From: Tetrahymena thermophila SB210
Lineage: Eukaryota; Ciliophora; Oligohymenophorea; Hymenostomatida; Tetrahymenidae
DNA: 64,000 nt
Assembly: GCF_000189635.1 (NCBI RefSeq)
Contig: NW_002476266.1
Location: 186,001-250,000 of the forward strand
Direction: 5' to 3'
The notes beneath the pieces are model-generated. The model had not been told where the DNA came from and did not search any database. It saw nothing but the letters and a program-made list of their open reading frames with translations. The stretch's first letter is position 1. Each line of letters opens with the position of its first letter. A program made the translations under genes and the position numbers. This document shows, piece by piece, positions 48,850 through 62,416 of the stretch.

Positions 48850-51800
48850 ATGGGAATAATCTCAATATTCTATTTATTCTTCATAATTTGGATATTCACT
48901 ACCAATATAAGTGCGTAGATATGTACACCTAGCAAGGTTTATGTCATTTAGAATTCAATTATTTCAGGGGCTTGCTAAAATCCTGCATAGCCATCTGATT
49001 AGATTAATAGAGATGCTACATAAATTCCATTTGCACCTCAACAATTTTCAATATCTGCTTGGGTTCAAATCTCTTCAACAGCAACGGGAAACTTGTATTC
49101 TTTATTCCGTTTGACAGAGAGTGCAAGTGATACAACTCCAACTACAAATCAAGGAGTTAGATTAGCTGTCTTTATAGACAGAACTTTAGGCAGTAGAAAA
49201 ATTTCGGTTTAATATTCTACAACTGGTAAATAAATATCTTTAAACATTAAAACATGCAAACAAAATATAAATAGAATTAAATTAATAGCATCTTCAACTA
49301 TGATTGATAATATGATTAATTATTTTATTATTTATTTAAAAAAATATTTTGAATTAATTATTAGCTTAAATTTCTCAAACGGACTCTAATTCTTTTGCTT
49401 TTTTAGATGATAAGTGGATGTTTATTTTTGTCTCCTATAGCTTGACTTCTGGGTATATTTCATATTTCGGATGGTAACCTAATTTAGTTCCAGCAAATGA
49501 CATAACCTTTACAAAAAATGTTAGCCCAGGAGTAAATTTCAATTCAGCATTTGATACGAATGCAGTATTAAATATATTATATTGGGGTTCAAATGTTAAG
49601 TTTTGTGGAAAAATTAATAGGTTTGTTTATTATTCTAATTATGTATTACCTTCAACTTCAACCCAATGGATGATTTAAGCTCTCACAGATGGTTCTTTAC
49701 CTTAATAAACACTACTGTATTTGCGTTTAGAATACTCAGATAACAACCAATCAATTATAGATTTTAGTGGGTAAGCTATCAGGAACGATGCAGTTCTTGG
49801 GTTTACCTCATAAGCTGAAGCTTCTGATCCTGGAGTACCTAATTCTCAAAATGGTCTTACTTTATAATCTTAAAAGCTAGTAACAGTTTCAGATTTTATA
49901 TGGAGTGGTTAGCAGGTATCAATTAAAATATAATATATTTTTTAAAAGTGACCTATTCAAGATAAATAATTTCAAATAAATTTAAATAATGATCCAAAGT
50001 CTATAAATTTAAATGAATATTTAATTATTAGCAACAAAGAATATAGATTTTAGAACAACAGTGAATGAAGTTTTAAAAAGAATAGCCAAATAAATTATAC
50101 ATTAAACTATATTACTTATTTATTAATAGAATCAATTTTTCATTAAAAAAGATTATTTACTATTAGTAAGCTTCCAAGGGAAGTTTATATTTTTTATTAT
50201 TTAAAGAAGTTCTAGCTAGAAAAGTAGATATATATATATATTATTTAAAATAAAAAAATAAAATAAATCAAAAATAGATTCACATAAATGGGAATATATA
50301 TTATAAAATCTACTAAATTTTGAAATATTTTAATTTAATAAATGAATGAGTTTTTAATCCATCAAAACTTCTACATTATCATAACAAAAAGAAATGCTTC
50401 TGTCTGCTAGTCTGTCAGTCTTTGCAAATCATTAAACTTTGAATCAATAAATATTTTATTAATTAAGCATAAATTGATTTATATAAAAAGTTTTTTATTT
50501 AATTACTTATTAATTTTAAAAGGAATTTTTAAATATTTGAATTAACTGATAATTTAAATTTATAAAAATTAACAAGGGAGTAACGATATCATTTTGGATT
50601 AAATTTCCTTCACCATTCACTATAACTACTGATGCAGATTTAACTGATGCCGTAAAAGATGTAATTTTACTATCGAAGAAGACAGCTACCAATATTTTAA
50701 ATGTTTTAGCAAATTAAACTCCAAATATAAAACTTGTGATTAATAATCAAGTTTATACAGATTCAAAGTCATTAACTCTTAATACTTGGACTCAAGTTAT
50801 AATCAGCTTGGCTTTTTATACATCTTCTGTTCCTTATTACAATTATTTTATTTTTAAATTTGACTATGGAGATTTAACTACCACTGGATACTAAAAATTA
50901 TACACAAACACTGTATGGGATGAAACTGTTTTGAACGGATTCACTATAGGAAGCACATTAAATTAGTTTGTAGGAAATATTTAAATGAGCTAGTTAAAGA
51001 TTTATTCAGGATTAGGAGTCTATTCTAATCCTAGTTGCATTTCTAATTGTTAAATAGCTTTTGCAAAATTTTCATCAATCTTATGTTTAAATTGTGCAGC
51101 TAGTTATTATGAACAATATGGAATTTGTTATTCATGTAAAATTAATTATTTTAATTTTTATTTAGTTTTTCTAAAAATATTAAAAAAAGCTTGTGATACC
51201 TCGGAGTTTGGTGCAAATAATTAAATTGTTAAAACATGTTCAACATGTACTTCAACTTGCACATATTGCACAGGTACCATAACGACTGGATCTACTTCAA
51301 TTTCTTGTGTAGCTTGTGCACCAACGTATTTTTTAAGTACTAACAATTGTGTTATAGCTTCAGCATGCAATCCTTAGGCAGCTAATCCTAATAACGGATA
51401 ATGCTAATCTTGTGGAAATTCTGTTATTGATGCTCTCGAGTAATGTGATGATGGTAATTTCATAGACTATGATGGCTGCACCAATTGCTAAATTGACCCT
51501 GGATATAATTGTATTAATGCTCCAATGCCAAGCAAGTGCGTTATTGCTTGTGGAGATGGAATAGTTTAATCTAGTAAAAAATAACTTTTTAAATTTAAAT
51601 ATTTCATTTTTGCTAATTAAAATTTGATAGATGAGTAATGTGATGATGGAAATTAGATAGACGGTGATGGTTGTTCTAATTGCATAGTAGATACAGGTTT
51701 CTAATGCACAGCATCTAACCCTAGTGTTTGTGTATCGTTGTGTGGGAATGGAGTTGTAAATCTAAATGAAGTAATAGATTCTTGTTTAAATATCAAAAAA

Positions 51801-54800
51801 ATCTTCTTAAATTTAATAAATAAAAATAAAGGAATGTGATGATGGTAATACAATACCTAACGATGGATGCACTAACTGCTTGGTTGACATTGGATATTGT
51901 AATTTTTTTAAAATGATATACCATTTTTAAAATAATAATTAATTATTTTTTGTTTTTTGATTTGAAAAAATAAAAAAATTTTGCCAAAAGTTTTTAAAAA
52001 TGAACTTAATTAGTTAAGCAAAAAAAGGGAATTTATTACTATTTTTATAGAAATATCTTTTCATATTTATTAAGGATTTTTTATCATTTTTATAATATTT
52101 GTGATAGTTACTTTAAATCAAAATATTTTAAATTATTAAAGACTGTAGTGTTTAGCCATGTACAACACTTTTAACACTTTGTGGAAATAATAGAAGAGAC
52201 ACAAACGAATAATGCGATAATGGAAATACTACTGGATGCACTAATTGTAGTGTAGATTCTGGATATTATTGTTAAGGAGGATCTATTACTTCACCAGATA
52301 CATGTTAGCCATTAGTAATTTATAATTCATTTTTATACTTTTATCTATTTTCAAATAATAATTTATGAATAAATAAAGTGCCCGAATGGAAAACTTGATG
52401 GAAACGAAGAGTGTGATGATGGAAACAGCACACCTGCAGATGGTTGTAATGCTTCTTGTTAAGTAGAAACTGGGTGGTTTTGCACTAATTCATCGCCCTC
52501 TACACCATCAGTATGCACACAAATATCAAATATTGGAAGTCCGTGCCCTGATAGTATAAGAGAGCCTAATGAAGTTTGTGATGCAGGACCTAAAATCAAT
52601 AATTAACCAACTGGATGTAATGATAGTTGTACTGCAGTATTGCAAGGATTTATATGTTAAGGAGGTTCAACAACATCAAAAGATATATGTAAAAAACAAT
52701 TTATCTCTATAAAACAATTTGAAATTAAATTTAAAACTGATTTTTTTAATTTATTAATTTAAAGGTATTCCAATATGTGGAGATGGAATTTAATAATATA
52801 ATGAGCCATGTGATGATGGTAACATTTTAGCTGGAGATGGATGTGATCAAAACTGTAACATAGAATAAAATTATTCATGTACTAATATACCTCTAGCATA
52901 GTCAGTTTGTACTAATCTTTGTGGAAATGGTGTCATTGATCCTAATGAGGATTGTGATGATGAAAACTTAAATGTAAAAAAACTTTATGAAAAATTAATT
53001 TTATAACAAAAAAATAATTTTAAATAAAATAATAAATTAAAAATTAATTTTCATAATTCATAAAAAAATTTAAATGGGTATCTTAAATTAAAATTTAGTT
53101 AAATTCCCAATAAATTTGGCTTACTTTTTAACTGAAAAATATTGCCAAAAATAAAGAAGCAATAATTCTAACAATATTTAATATTGTTATATTAATATTC
53201 TATGATAAAAACCAATTATTATATTAAATAAAATTTTTAAAGCTTTAGTAAAATTTTGAAATAAATTTAATTCTAGATTAAATTAAATTAATTTTATTTA
53301 TGATTTTTTAATTCAAATTTTCGGTTAAATAAAGAATGGTGATGGATGCAGCTCTGATTGCAAAATAGAAATTGGATTTAGCTGTACTCAGATTATTGCA
53401 GGAGGTAGGTCAAGTTGTTTTTAATGTGCTAATAATTGTCTACAGTGTACTAGCAAAGCTATTAAAGATTGTACTCTATGCTTCCCAAATTACTATAGGA
53501 ATCCAGTGACAGGTTCATGCGATAAAGAGTGCTCGAGTGGTTATTACGCTGATAAGGCAACTTAATCTTGCTTAACGTGCTTAGATATGAATTGTAAAAC
53601 ATGTTTATCAAGTTAGAAATCTGCATGCGTTTCTTGCCAGAATAGCTATTATATAGGTGAGGGTAATTGTTATCAAGAATGTCCTACTGGTTTTTACCCA
53701 ACCCTTAATCCTGTTTTAGGAAATGAATGCACTCGTTGTCCATTTCCATGTTCAAAATGCACTAAATCAAATGATTGTTAAGATTGTGCTGATCTCTACT
53801 TCCTTGATCCCTCTTCATTGACATGTAAGTAATGTGGATTAGATCCAAATTGCTATTCTTGTGATTAGTAGCAATCAAAGTGCTTAAAATGTGCAATAGG
53901 TAATCTAATTTTAATAAATAAAATTATAATAGGTTTTATTTATGTTAATCAATTCGAAAAAAACTTACAAAAAAAAATAATTCTAATTTGTAAATATAAA
54001 AAATTAAGTTTCAACTCATTTATTTTGTTAAAAATTAAAAATTTTCACTATCTAAAAGCAAATTAAATAAAATAGTTTTTTTTGAAATAAATTGATGAAA
54101 CAAATTAATTTTTAGAAAATAAAAACTATTTTTTGAAAAATGTATATATTTTAATTTTAGATTAGATTAGATTTCATGAGAAATATTCAACTTACTTGAC
54201 AAAATGTTTAAAAAATTATAATCCTCAAATACATAAAAATTAATTAACAAATAATTGAGAAAATTGAAATTATTTTTTTTAGATAGTACACATTTATTTA
54301 GGATGAATTAAATATTGATATTTAAATATTTTCAAATAATTTCTTTTTGAAAATAATTTAACTAAAATAAACTACTTTTACATAAATTTTATTTTATTTT
54401 ATATTTTATTTTAGGCTATAAGGTGTCTGGTAAATCGTGTGAGTCTTTACCAAGCGTTTGTGGTGATGGATACTTTTAACCTTCTACTGAGAAATGTGAT
54501 GATGGCAATACAATAAATGGAGATGGCTGTTCGTCTAGTTGCTAAATAGAAACAAATTATGCTTGCATATTAAAGAATAATGAAGGCCCATCTATTTGCT
54601 ACGAAATGAGACCTCCTAAAGTTGCAGGATATGAATCTAAAATAGATTATTCTGTGATTTTTATATAATTTGACCGCTAAATATAAAATCCTCCTGTAAA
54701 CATCACTCAGTAAGATATCATCATAAAGATACCAGGGTTGTCTTCAAAAAGCTACAATTATACTATGCAATTCATTGATTCATAAACAATCAAAGTTTAA

Positions 54801-56657
54801 TTTAATTATACAAAAACTGTTTAAGATTTAGTTGCAAATATTGATTTTTCAATGTCATTTAGGAATAATATTCAGGATATTTACAATTACACTCTAGTCT
54901 CATAATTTACTCCTTTTTCTGTTGGCTTACCATATTACATTTATTACTCAAATCAAGAAACACAAGCTGCCTTAGCTGTTTCTTGGGTTTTTATTTCCTT
55001 TTCAATTGTTTTGCTTGGACCGTTATTTGCTTATCTTTACCTATTTGGATAAGGAAGAGTGTTCAAATATGTTGAAGTAATTCAAGTAATTGGTTTGATG
55101 AGGTAAAATTTTTATATTTTCCATGTTATCAAAATTAATTTTAACTTTGAAAGAATAATTTTATGAACAATCATAAATTTTATTTTTTTACATTTAATAA
55201 AAAAGAAAAAAAAACCATTAACTTTTCAAGTTTATTGTTTAAATTTTATTTTACTAAGAACTTATTTTTGTTTAAAAAGGTTTTTCAACATCAGATTAGA
55301 TGTTTTCAGTTATTAGCTATTTTAGCAGGCAGATTTAGTTTACAATCTGAGAGGGATGTATAGTATTTTTTAAGCTATCCCTGTCTCTCCAAGTGACCTA
55401 TAAAATTTTGCTGATAAAGATAATTTAGTCATCTAAAGACAATTGCTAAATAGCAGCTTTATCCACTCAATTTTAGGAACGATAATACTGTGTTTCATTA
55501 TTCTTTCGCTCTTATAGGCAATAAATTTGCTTCTTTACAGGTTTGTAGAAATTGACTAAGTCACTCAAGTAACAGAAAAAATAAAGGAAATTATGTAATG
55601 GGATGCTTACATCAGGTTATTTGACTTTATTTTCTACTATTTATGCATTTCAATATTCTTGCAATTGTAATCAACATCATTTTAAACTATTTTGTCCATT
55701 TTAAACTGTGTTATTTGCATCTTATCACTTATTGGAGTGCTCTTTCTCGGAGGCGTCTTGGTTAAGAAATATGTTTTTTATCAAAAATTGCACAAAAGAA
55801 CAGATTGGTTTGAGAAATATTTATATTTGTTTGATGGGCTGAGATTCAATTTAAAAAGAGCAAAATATTACATTATTTACCCATACATAAACAAGTTTGC
55901 CTATGCAGCTGTCCTCGTTTTCTTAAGTGGTAACACTTTTTACTAAATTATTTTGTGCACAGCTGTGAGACTGTTAAATGTAATAATTTTGTTGATATCA
56001 AGGCCTTTTCATTTTAATTTGATGTAGCGCCGTGATATTGCTTGTGAATTATTTTTAATTCTTATGATTATTCTTTGTTTAAACTGCACAAATGATGAGT
56101 CTCTTTCCCAACAGAAAAGGATAATGGCAATAATTTTTATAGTTTTGTCATTTGGTTTTATTTTTGCATATTCTGGTTTATATTTATGGACCGTATTGCA
56201 GGAGGACATATACTTTGACCCCATAAATATAGTACCTCTCAAGGCTAATCCAGAAGATTGGATGAGCTAATAAGAAAACAGTAAATAAGAATCAAGTAAA
56301 AAAGGAGATGAAGAAGAAGATTTTGAGGGTTCTGATCCTCCTAAGAAAAACTAAATTGTACCAATCTAAGAAAGTCCAAGCCACTCTGAAAATGTTTAAG
56401 GTGATGATTACAATTTAGGTAAAAACCAAGCCAAACAAACTGAAAATAAGGTAAATAATGAGGAAGAAGAGGATGAAGAAGATGATGATATTTTTGCCGA
56501 ACATTAAAACGCAAACACAAAAAAATTAACAAATTTAAGAAGTCAGAACCAGTAAAGTAGTTCTTATGTGTAAAAAAACATAAACATAATCCAACATAAT
56601 GAAGACTAGGATGATGATTTTAGTTAACAAAATGAAATAAATACCTATTAAAGATGA
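48850..56657 (+). CDS. Very large LamG / DUF4215-repeat / multi-TM surface protein
   Basis: At least a dozen exons; the first ones are 48850-49225, 49407-49915 and one starting at 50577 (introns 181 and 661 bp). A signal peptide (MGIISIFYLFFIIWIFTTNI) is followed by two LamG/concanavalin-like domains (FSISAWVQIS .. DDKWMFIFVSYS and VTISFWIKF .. FVGNIQMSQLKIYSG). Next come eight DUF4215-type repeats, each CDDGNxxxxDGCxxxC, coded between about 51430 and 54543, interrupted by a furin-like cysteine-rich block (53400-53900). The C-terminal third (from about 54960) has several membrane spans, beginning VSWVFISFSIVLLGPLFAYL, and ends in a long acidic and Gln-rich tail (EEEEDEEDDD; ending QNEINTYQR). 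It is probably a surface or cortical protein that binds glycans or proteins outside the cell. Exon borders between 51100 and 55700 were only partly fixed. Confidence 0.85.
51430..54543 (+). repeat. Eight DUF4215-type cysteine repeats in the protein
   Basis: Repeat cores at about 51439 (QCDDGNFIDYDGCTNC), 51634 (ECDDGNQIDGDGCSNC), 51834 (ECDDGNTIPNDGCTNC), 52210 (QCDNGNTTGCTNC, shortened), 52409 (ECDDGNSTPADGCNASC), 52806 (PCDDGNILAGDGCDQNC), 52952/53334 (DCDDEN..NGDGCSSDC, split by an intron) and 54493 (KCDDGNTINGDGCSSSC). Similar repeats are known from myxobacterial surface proteins and protist proteins. Confidence 0.85.
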
Positions 56658-59600
56658 AAAATAAATTCATATGTATGTATTTATTTATTTAGTTACTTGC
56701 AAAACAAATCAAAATATATTTTGTAATAACCCCTTTTTCTTTGAATTGCAATATTTGTTAAAAATTTTCTCAACTTCCAAATTAGATGTAAATCAAGCTC
56801 TTTGCTTGTTTTTTTATTAAAAATTACATTCAAATAAGTACTTTTAATTTTAGAAATAAAGTAGTTTTTCAACATCAGCTTTGTTTTTTGTGTCTGTCTG
56901 TCTCTTTTTATATATTTAAATAAAATTTTAAAGCAATCATAATTTAATCATAATCATGTATTTAAATGAAATAAAGAGTTATGAAGTAATTCTTTTTCTT
57001 AAAAACTTATTTATTTCATTATTTTTCTGAAAAGTTAACAAGCTAATCAACTAATTATATAAATAGTCAAAATAAACAGATATATTGATTAGTGACTAAT
57101 TATATATTTTTTATGAAAGAAATAGAATTGATTGAAAAAAAATCAAGGAAAAACTAAGCAGTATGTTTATATTTAATATTGATTTTATTATATAAATTGT
57201 TATTATATTTCAAGATTATATAATTATTTAATATCATATCAGTAAAATCAAATTGAAATAGATTTTTTAGCTATTATTAGTTAAAATTAATTCCACTATC
57301 ATAATTTTTAAGCCGTCTTGATTTTATGTTAATTTAAATTAAGGCTATATTTGTAAATTTAAATTTTTGAATGTTCAAAGTATTAAATGAAAGCAAAAAA
57401 ATTTTAAGTAATGTGAAATAAATATTTTGGTAGATTAAAAATACCGCCTTACTCATAATAATGTTTTTTGAATGATATTTAATTATTTTCTCAATAGATA
57501 TATTTCTGAAATGAACTCTATAACGGTGAAACTTATTAATGACGACATTTATAAAAGATGAATTAAACATGTGGAAGAGGTACTAATTTATTTGTTTTAA
57601 TGAACTAAAAGGGATTTTGTGATAATAAGAAAAAGGATGTTAAAGTGATAATTAAGAATTGATGAATCTGGTAAAAAAAGTGATCTTTTTGATATTATAA
57701 TAATATTACAAGGCTTTATATATTTAATCTGATTTTTTGAAATAGAAGAAATAGATACAATTTTATTAATCTCTAAATTTTTTTTATCGTGTGATTTTAG
57801 AGGGAAGCGAAATGAAATAGAAAAAATAATCTTATAATTCCTCATTGACTTTTATTATGATGTAAGAATAGCGGATTTTCATCAAATATAATCATCATCA
57901 CTGTTTAAAATGAAATAACAATAAATGCTTGCTTGGTTGGTCTTTAAAATAACAATATTTGCTTAAAAATCCATTTTTTTTTAAAGATCATTTTCTAAAT
58001 TGAGTTTCTCAAAGTTTTTGATGTTTGCTCAAGCAGCTTTGCAATTTTTTAAATATTTGCATGAAAAATTAGATAATAATTTAAATTTTATTGCATCATC
58101 CAGGTATGTTTTTCTTGGTTAGTGAAATGATTGAAGACCTTAAGCCAGGCTATGAATTTTGCAAAAATACACACACAAAAAGAAAATATAGCTCTTTTTT
58201 GATAAATTTATACTCTTTAAATATCATTTTTATAAACTAAAGACTGGACTTAGACACTTGAATTTTGAAATTTAGGTTCTAATACTACTATGGTGAAGGA
58301 AAGGGATGCTCCTTTTTTGTAGCAATTCAATAATAAGATAAGAAATACGATTCTTAAAATCCAAAAATTGCTGTTAAAAGAAATAAACAGATTGCTTTTT
58401 GATAGAATTTTATCCTATTTGCATTCAAAATACAATACATTAGCAAATAAATAAAGAAGAATTTCATGTATTAATAGGAGAAAGCAAACCAATAAAAAAA
58501 TAGCTCTTATTGACTTTGTTTCAAATGTAATATGATATCATCTAAAATATTGAAATAGAAAAAATTAAGGGATTGAACAGAAAAAAGAGCTATTAATATA
58601 AAGAAGGTCTCTTAGTATTATAAAAAAAAATTTAGACTTTTTATATATTAAAATATTTACTACTTGATACCATTGTTTATATTCTCAAGAGAAAAAATAA
58701 TTAGATATTTTAACTATCTCAATTTTATCTCACACTAAAATTTCTTTTTATTCTATCTATAGCGCCTTTATTAATTGTAGCTAAAAAATGAAATTCAATG
58801 TTGTAAATTTTGATTTAAAAAAATTCTAAAAAGGGGATTTGAAACAGGAATTGCTTTTTTGTGCATAAGATGAGTAGATAATATGCTAGTTGATGATTTA
58901 ATTATGTTATTCAATTAATTATTATCAGTGAATTTTTTACCTAAAATAGACTGACTAAATTGTAATTAATATAATCAAGTTTATATTTAATTTGCAATTA
59001 GATTATTTTTTTGCTTCTTTAGACTGGCTAAATTATCTTTCGTTTTTCTATTCCTACATTACACTACTATAACAACAAACAACTACAATTTAAAAAAAAA
59101 AACCAAAACTAGTCTGTTTTATCTAATTAACAGTTCATTTTAACAAGAAAGTGTACTCAGCGTTCTTTTTTTTGTATAATTAGAATACTCAAATTGCTTG
59201 ATTACCTAATGAAAGGAAGAAAATTAATAATATTTATTCAAGTCATATATCAAATAACATTAGAGTGATAATTTGCCTAAAAATACCAAATTTAAATTTT
59301 ATTGTAATTTAATATCTTTGCTAAAATCCCAAATATACTTTTTTATCATAAAGTCTCTAGAGAGATATTTATATTTATTAGAATGCAAATATGCTCAAAT
59401 AAAAAATAGAGACTTTTAATGTTCACATATACAAATATGATAAATTAAAAGGGCTGAATAGAAAAGAAAAAGATAAGTCTAAGTTGTGATTTAAAAAACA
59501 CAGGAAAAAAACAATTTAATAACTTTTTTTTAATTTACATCAAAAATTTCAGATTTTTTTTAACTTTTAATTGCTTGCTATATCTTTTTGGTTTGCTTGA

Positions 59601-61786
59601 TAAACAAGAATTAAGTAAAAACTGAATAAATTTTAGCTTTATAAGTTTTTATTGCAATAGTCTATAATTATTCTATATTTCAAATAAATGCGCTTTTAAA
59701 TTTTTGGAACTAATGAGTGAAGAACGTTTAAGGATAAATCTACATAGACCAATTTACTTTTATTTTTTATTTTATTAATTGTTTCTTAATCTTGTAAGGA
59801 GTATTTTATACTTTTTTTGAGCAGTAAACTAAACTAGTACACCATTAAAAATTTGGTAACAAGTACTATCACCAATCCCAAACAAATGGAAAGAAGTCTA
59901 TTCATTTCTCCATATATATGTTCATTATATAACCTATATTATTTCTTGTAGAACTCGATATGAACTATAACTTGATATTTAAGTAAATTTTAAAAAGAAA
60001 AAAACTTTTTCAAAAGTCTTCATACGAATTGGAATACGTTATACATTAAATAAGGATAACTTTTTTGGTATAAGATGTTACATTTCAAGTAAGAATAAAT
60101 TATATAAGTCCCCATAGTAGATTAATAATTATTGCAATTATTTTTAGAAACTGTTCTAGCATACTTTTTTGTTTCTTTCTTTATTTGTTTGTTTTTTTGA
60201 GTAAAAAATAAGTGGTCTAAAATTCTTCATTAAGAGGTTTATTAATATTTTGAAAAAAATAGCCATTTATTAATTTATCAAATTAAGTAGTCTGTTCAAA
60301 AATGAAATTAAATGGGATGTCTATAACCCATTTTTCTATTTCATTTGGGGATATCTATCTCTAATAAGTAGCTCTTTGTATGATTTTTACTATTAGTTGG
60401 CTTTTGTAAAAAAATAAATTAAAATCAGAAAATATTACCCCAATAACTTTTTTTAACAAAACAAAACTATATTTCCCTTTTTATTTGAGTAATTAAGAAC
60501 CATATAATTATATTAAATGGTAAAGCATTATATCTGTTATATATCTAATTTTTGTTTTAGTTTTAAAAATGTTTGAATTGTAAGAAATGTGTTTAAAAAT
60601 TTCTTTGTGAAAAAAAAAAATGATAAATTTTGTACTTTAATTGCTTGAAAATTGATAATATTAAACCTTTTTTAGAAGCTGAAAATTTCTTATCTCCAAT
60701 ATTTATTTCTTATTTTCTGAATAGAATCACTCAGATAGATGTATTGATATATTTAAATGAGTTGAAGTATATTAATTAATACATTCCATCTATAAATAGC
60801 TTTAATTTTTACATTTAGTCCTGTCTTTTTAACTTTTATTCAAAATAAATTTTCTCTTAATTTACTAAACCTTTCAATAATACCTTTAGGCGCAAAGTTA
60901 TATGATACATTATTTAAATATAGTGGTTTTTTAAAACAAAATTTTATTTATTTGAATTTTCATTCAAAAGTAACTCTTAACAGACTTATTTTTAATTTAG
61001 AAGTTATCTTTATCATTAACAAAAAATTCATTTTCATTGTAAGACTTTTTATACAATTTCTTGTAGGTGCTGCCTGACAACCATTTACTTTATTTGAGAA
61101 CAAAGCAATTAAATTTTTTATAAAAGACAATTTTAACTTGAATTTTATTTGAAAAACACTTATTTCGCCATTTTAACTTGTAAATTTTTTCCATTCTAAA
61201 CATTGACGATTTAATAAAATACCAAATGAAATAAATTTGTTTGTTTGATTGATTGATTGATTCATTTAAAACAAAATTAAATGGAAAGAAAAACCCATAT
61301 CTTTTTAATCTATCATTAGCATATTCATGTTTTGTTGATTGGTCTCAAATATGTTAATTATAATATAAAAATAAAGCTTACAACAATAAAATTTTGTTAT
61401 AAAAAACAATAAAATATGAATGTATGAATCAATAAATTGGATTCTAAATAAAATATAACTTAATTAGCAATTTAAAATGAGGAATTAGACTTATTTCACA
61501 GTTTTATAAGAATAATTTAATAGTTGAAAGTAACAGTGATAGTTAATAGTCATGGCAAAAATGCCACTTTTGAGAATAGTGAGTGTGAGTGAGTTAGAAG
61601 TTAGTTAATAGTAAAAGTAAAAGTAAATTTATTTATTTATTTATTTATTATTTGTTTTTTGGTAATATGAATGAATTTGTTTGTTTGTTTGTTGTGAATT
61701 ATTATTAATTTTTCTTAATTTTATCATATTATTACATGATTTGATTTGTTATTATGATAATTTATTTGAAATATTTATTTATTTAA
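56658..61786. other. Long gene-free stretch
   Basis: 5.1 kb, A+T-rich, in the shared 3' flank of the giant LamG gene and the small reverse gene. Reverse open frames at about 57455-57845 reach 130 codons but look like translated A+T DNA. Blocks with similar wording occur around 58450-58620 and 59380-59500 (aaaaagagctat.., gaacagaaaaa). A hairpin tggcaaaaatgcca lies at 61553-61566 and simple repeats at 61628-61694. No gene supported. Confidence 0.45.
61628..61694. repeat. (ttta)n and (tttg)n microsatellites
   Basis: tttattta repeats at 61628-61650 and tttgtttg repeats at 61676-61694; a gatt run lies nearby at 61247-61262. All in the spacer 3' of the reverse gene. Confidence 0.9.
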
Positions 61787-62416
61787 TCATTTTCTATAAG
61801 AGGTAATTTTTTACAAAATTGTTTAATTTTGGAAGCATCTTAATGAAAGAAAGATTCCAATCATGTGAGCTGGTTTATTGTTTACCTTACTCTAGACGAG
61901 CCATTGCAAAGCGTAGTGACGGAGGTAGTATTGGAATTGCTTTCCGTATCTTTCGCTCTCGATAAGTCTTACCAAGAAATTATTGTTAATTGCATGGCGA
62001 TCACAGAATTTTTTAAATTGTTTTTTAATGGTTGCACTATCTTTTTCAAGAATGTCCATGCACTCGAGAATCAAGCAGTCACTCTTCTTATTGACATAAG
62101 TGATGAAGCTTTTTATGAGGTTTTTAATAGTATTGTTAGCTTCTTTATAAAAATTAAATTATTCTAAAAGTTAGTTATCGTCTCTTTCTTCAAAGTCTAC
62201 CCATTCATATTTGAAGGAATAGTAAAGTTAAGTTAAATAAATCTTATAATCTCTTTATTCGCAAGCAGAATTTACTTAGACCTCATCCAATATCATTGCA
62301 AATAGCTATTCTTCACTCATACTTTCAAAGGTAGCGTCATCGACAGAGTTTGGAAGGCTACTCATTGAGGGAGAATTCTGATCACATATTTCAAATGAGT
62401 TTGAAGAAGACAACAT
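61787..62416 (-). CDS. Single-exon protein of 209 residues, function unknown
   Basis: One uninterrupted frame from ATG 62414-62416 to TGA 61787-61789. The N-terminal 40 residues are Ser/Asp/Glu-rich (MLSSSNSFEICDQNSPSMSS), then a helical region follows with CLILECMDILEKDSATIKKQ, FCDRHAINNNFLVRLIESER and FQYYLRHYALQWLVQ. Its G+C content is visibly higher than the flanks, with codons such as CTC, CGC and GAG, which supports coding. No membrane span, signal peptide or recognised motif. The last about 35 residues (from NKPAHMIG) are more A+T-rich and could be 3' sequence after a missed splice. Confidence 0.72.

Noticed and set aside
57455-57845. Reverse open frame of about 130 codons in the long spacer
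   Set aside because: Ile/Ser/Phe/Lys/Leu-rich translation of A+T DNA, no domain, no intron structure and no neighbouring coding signal.
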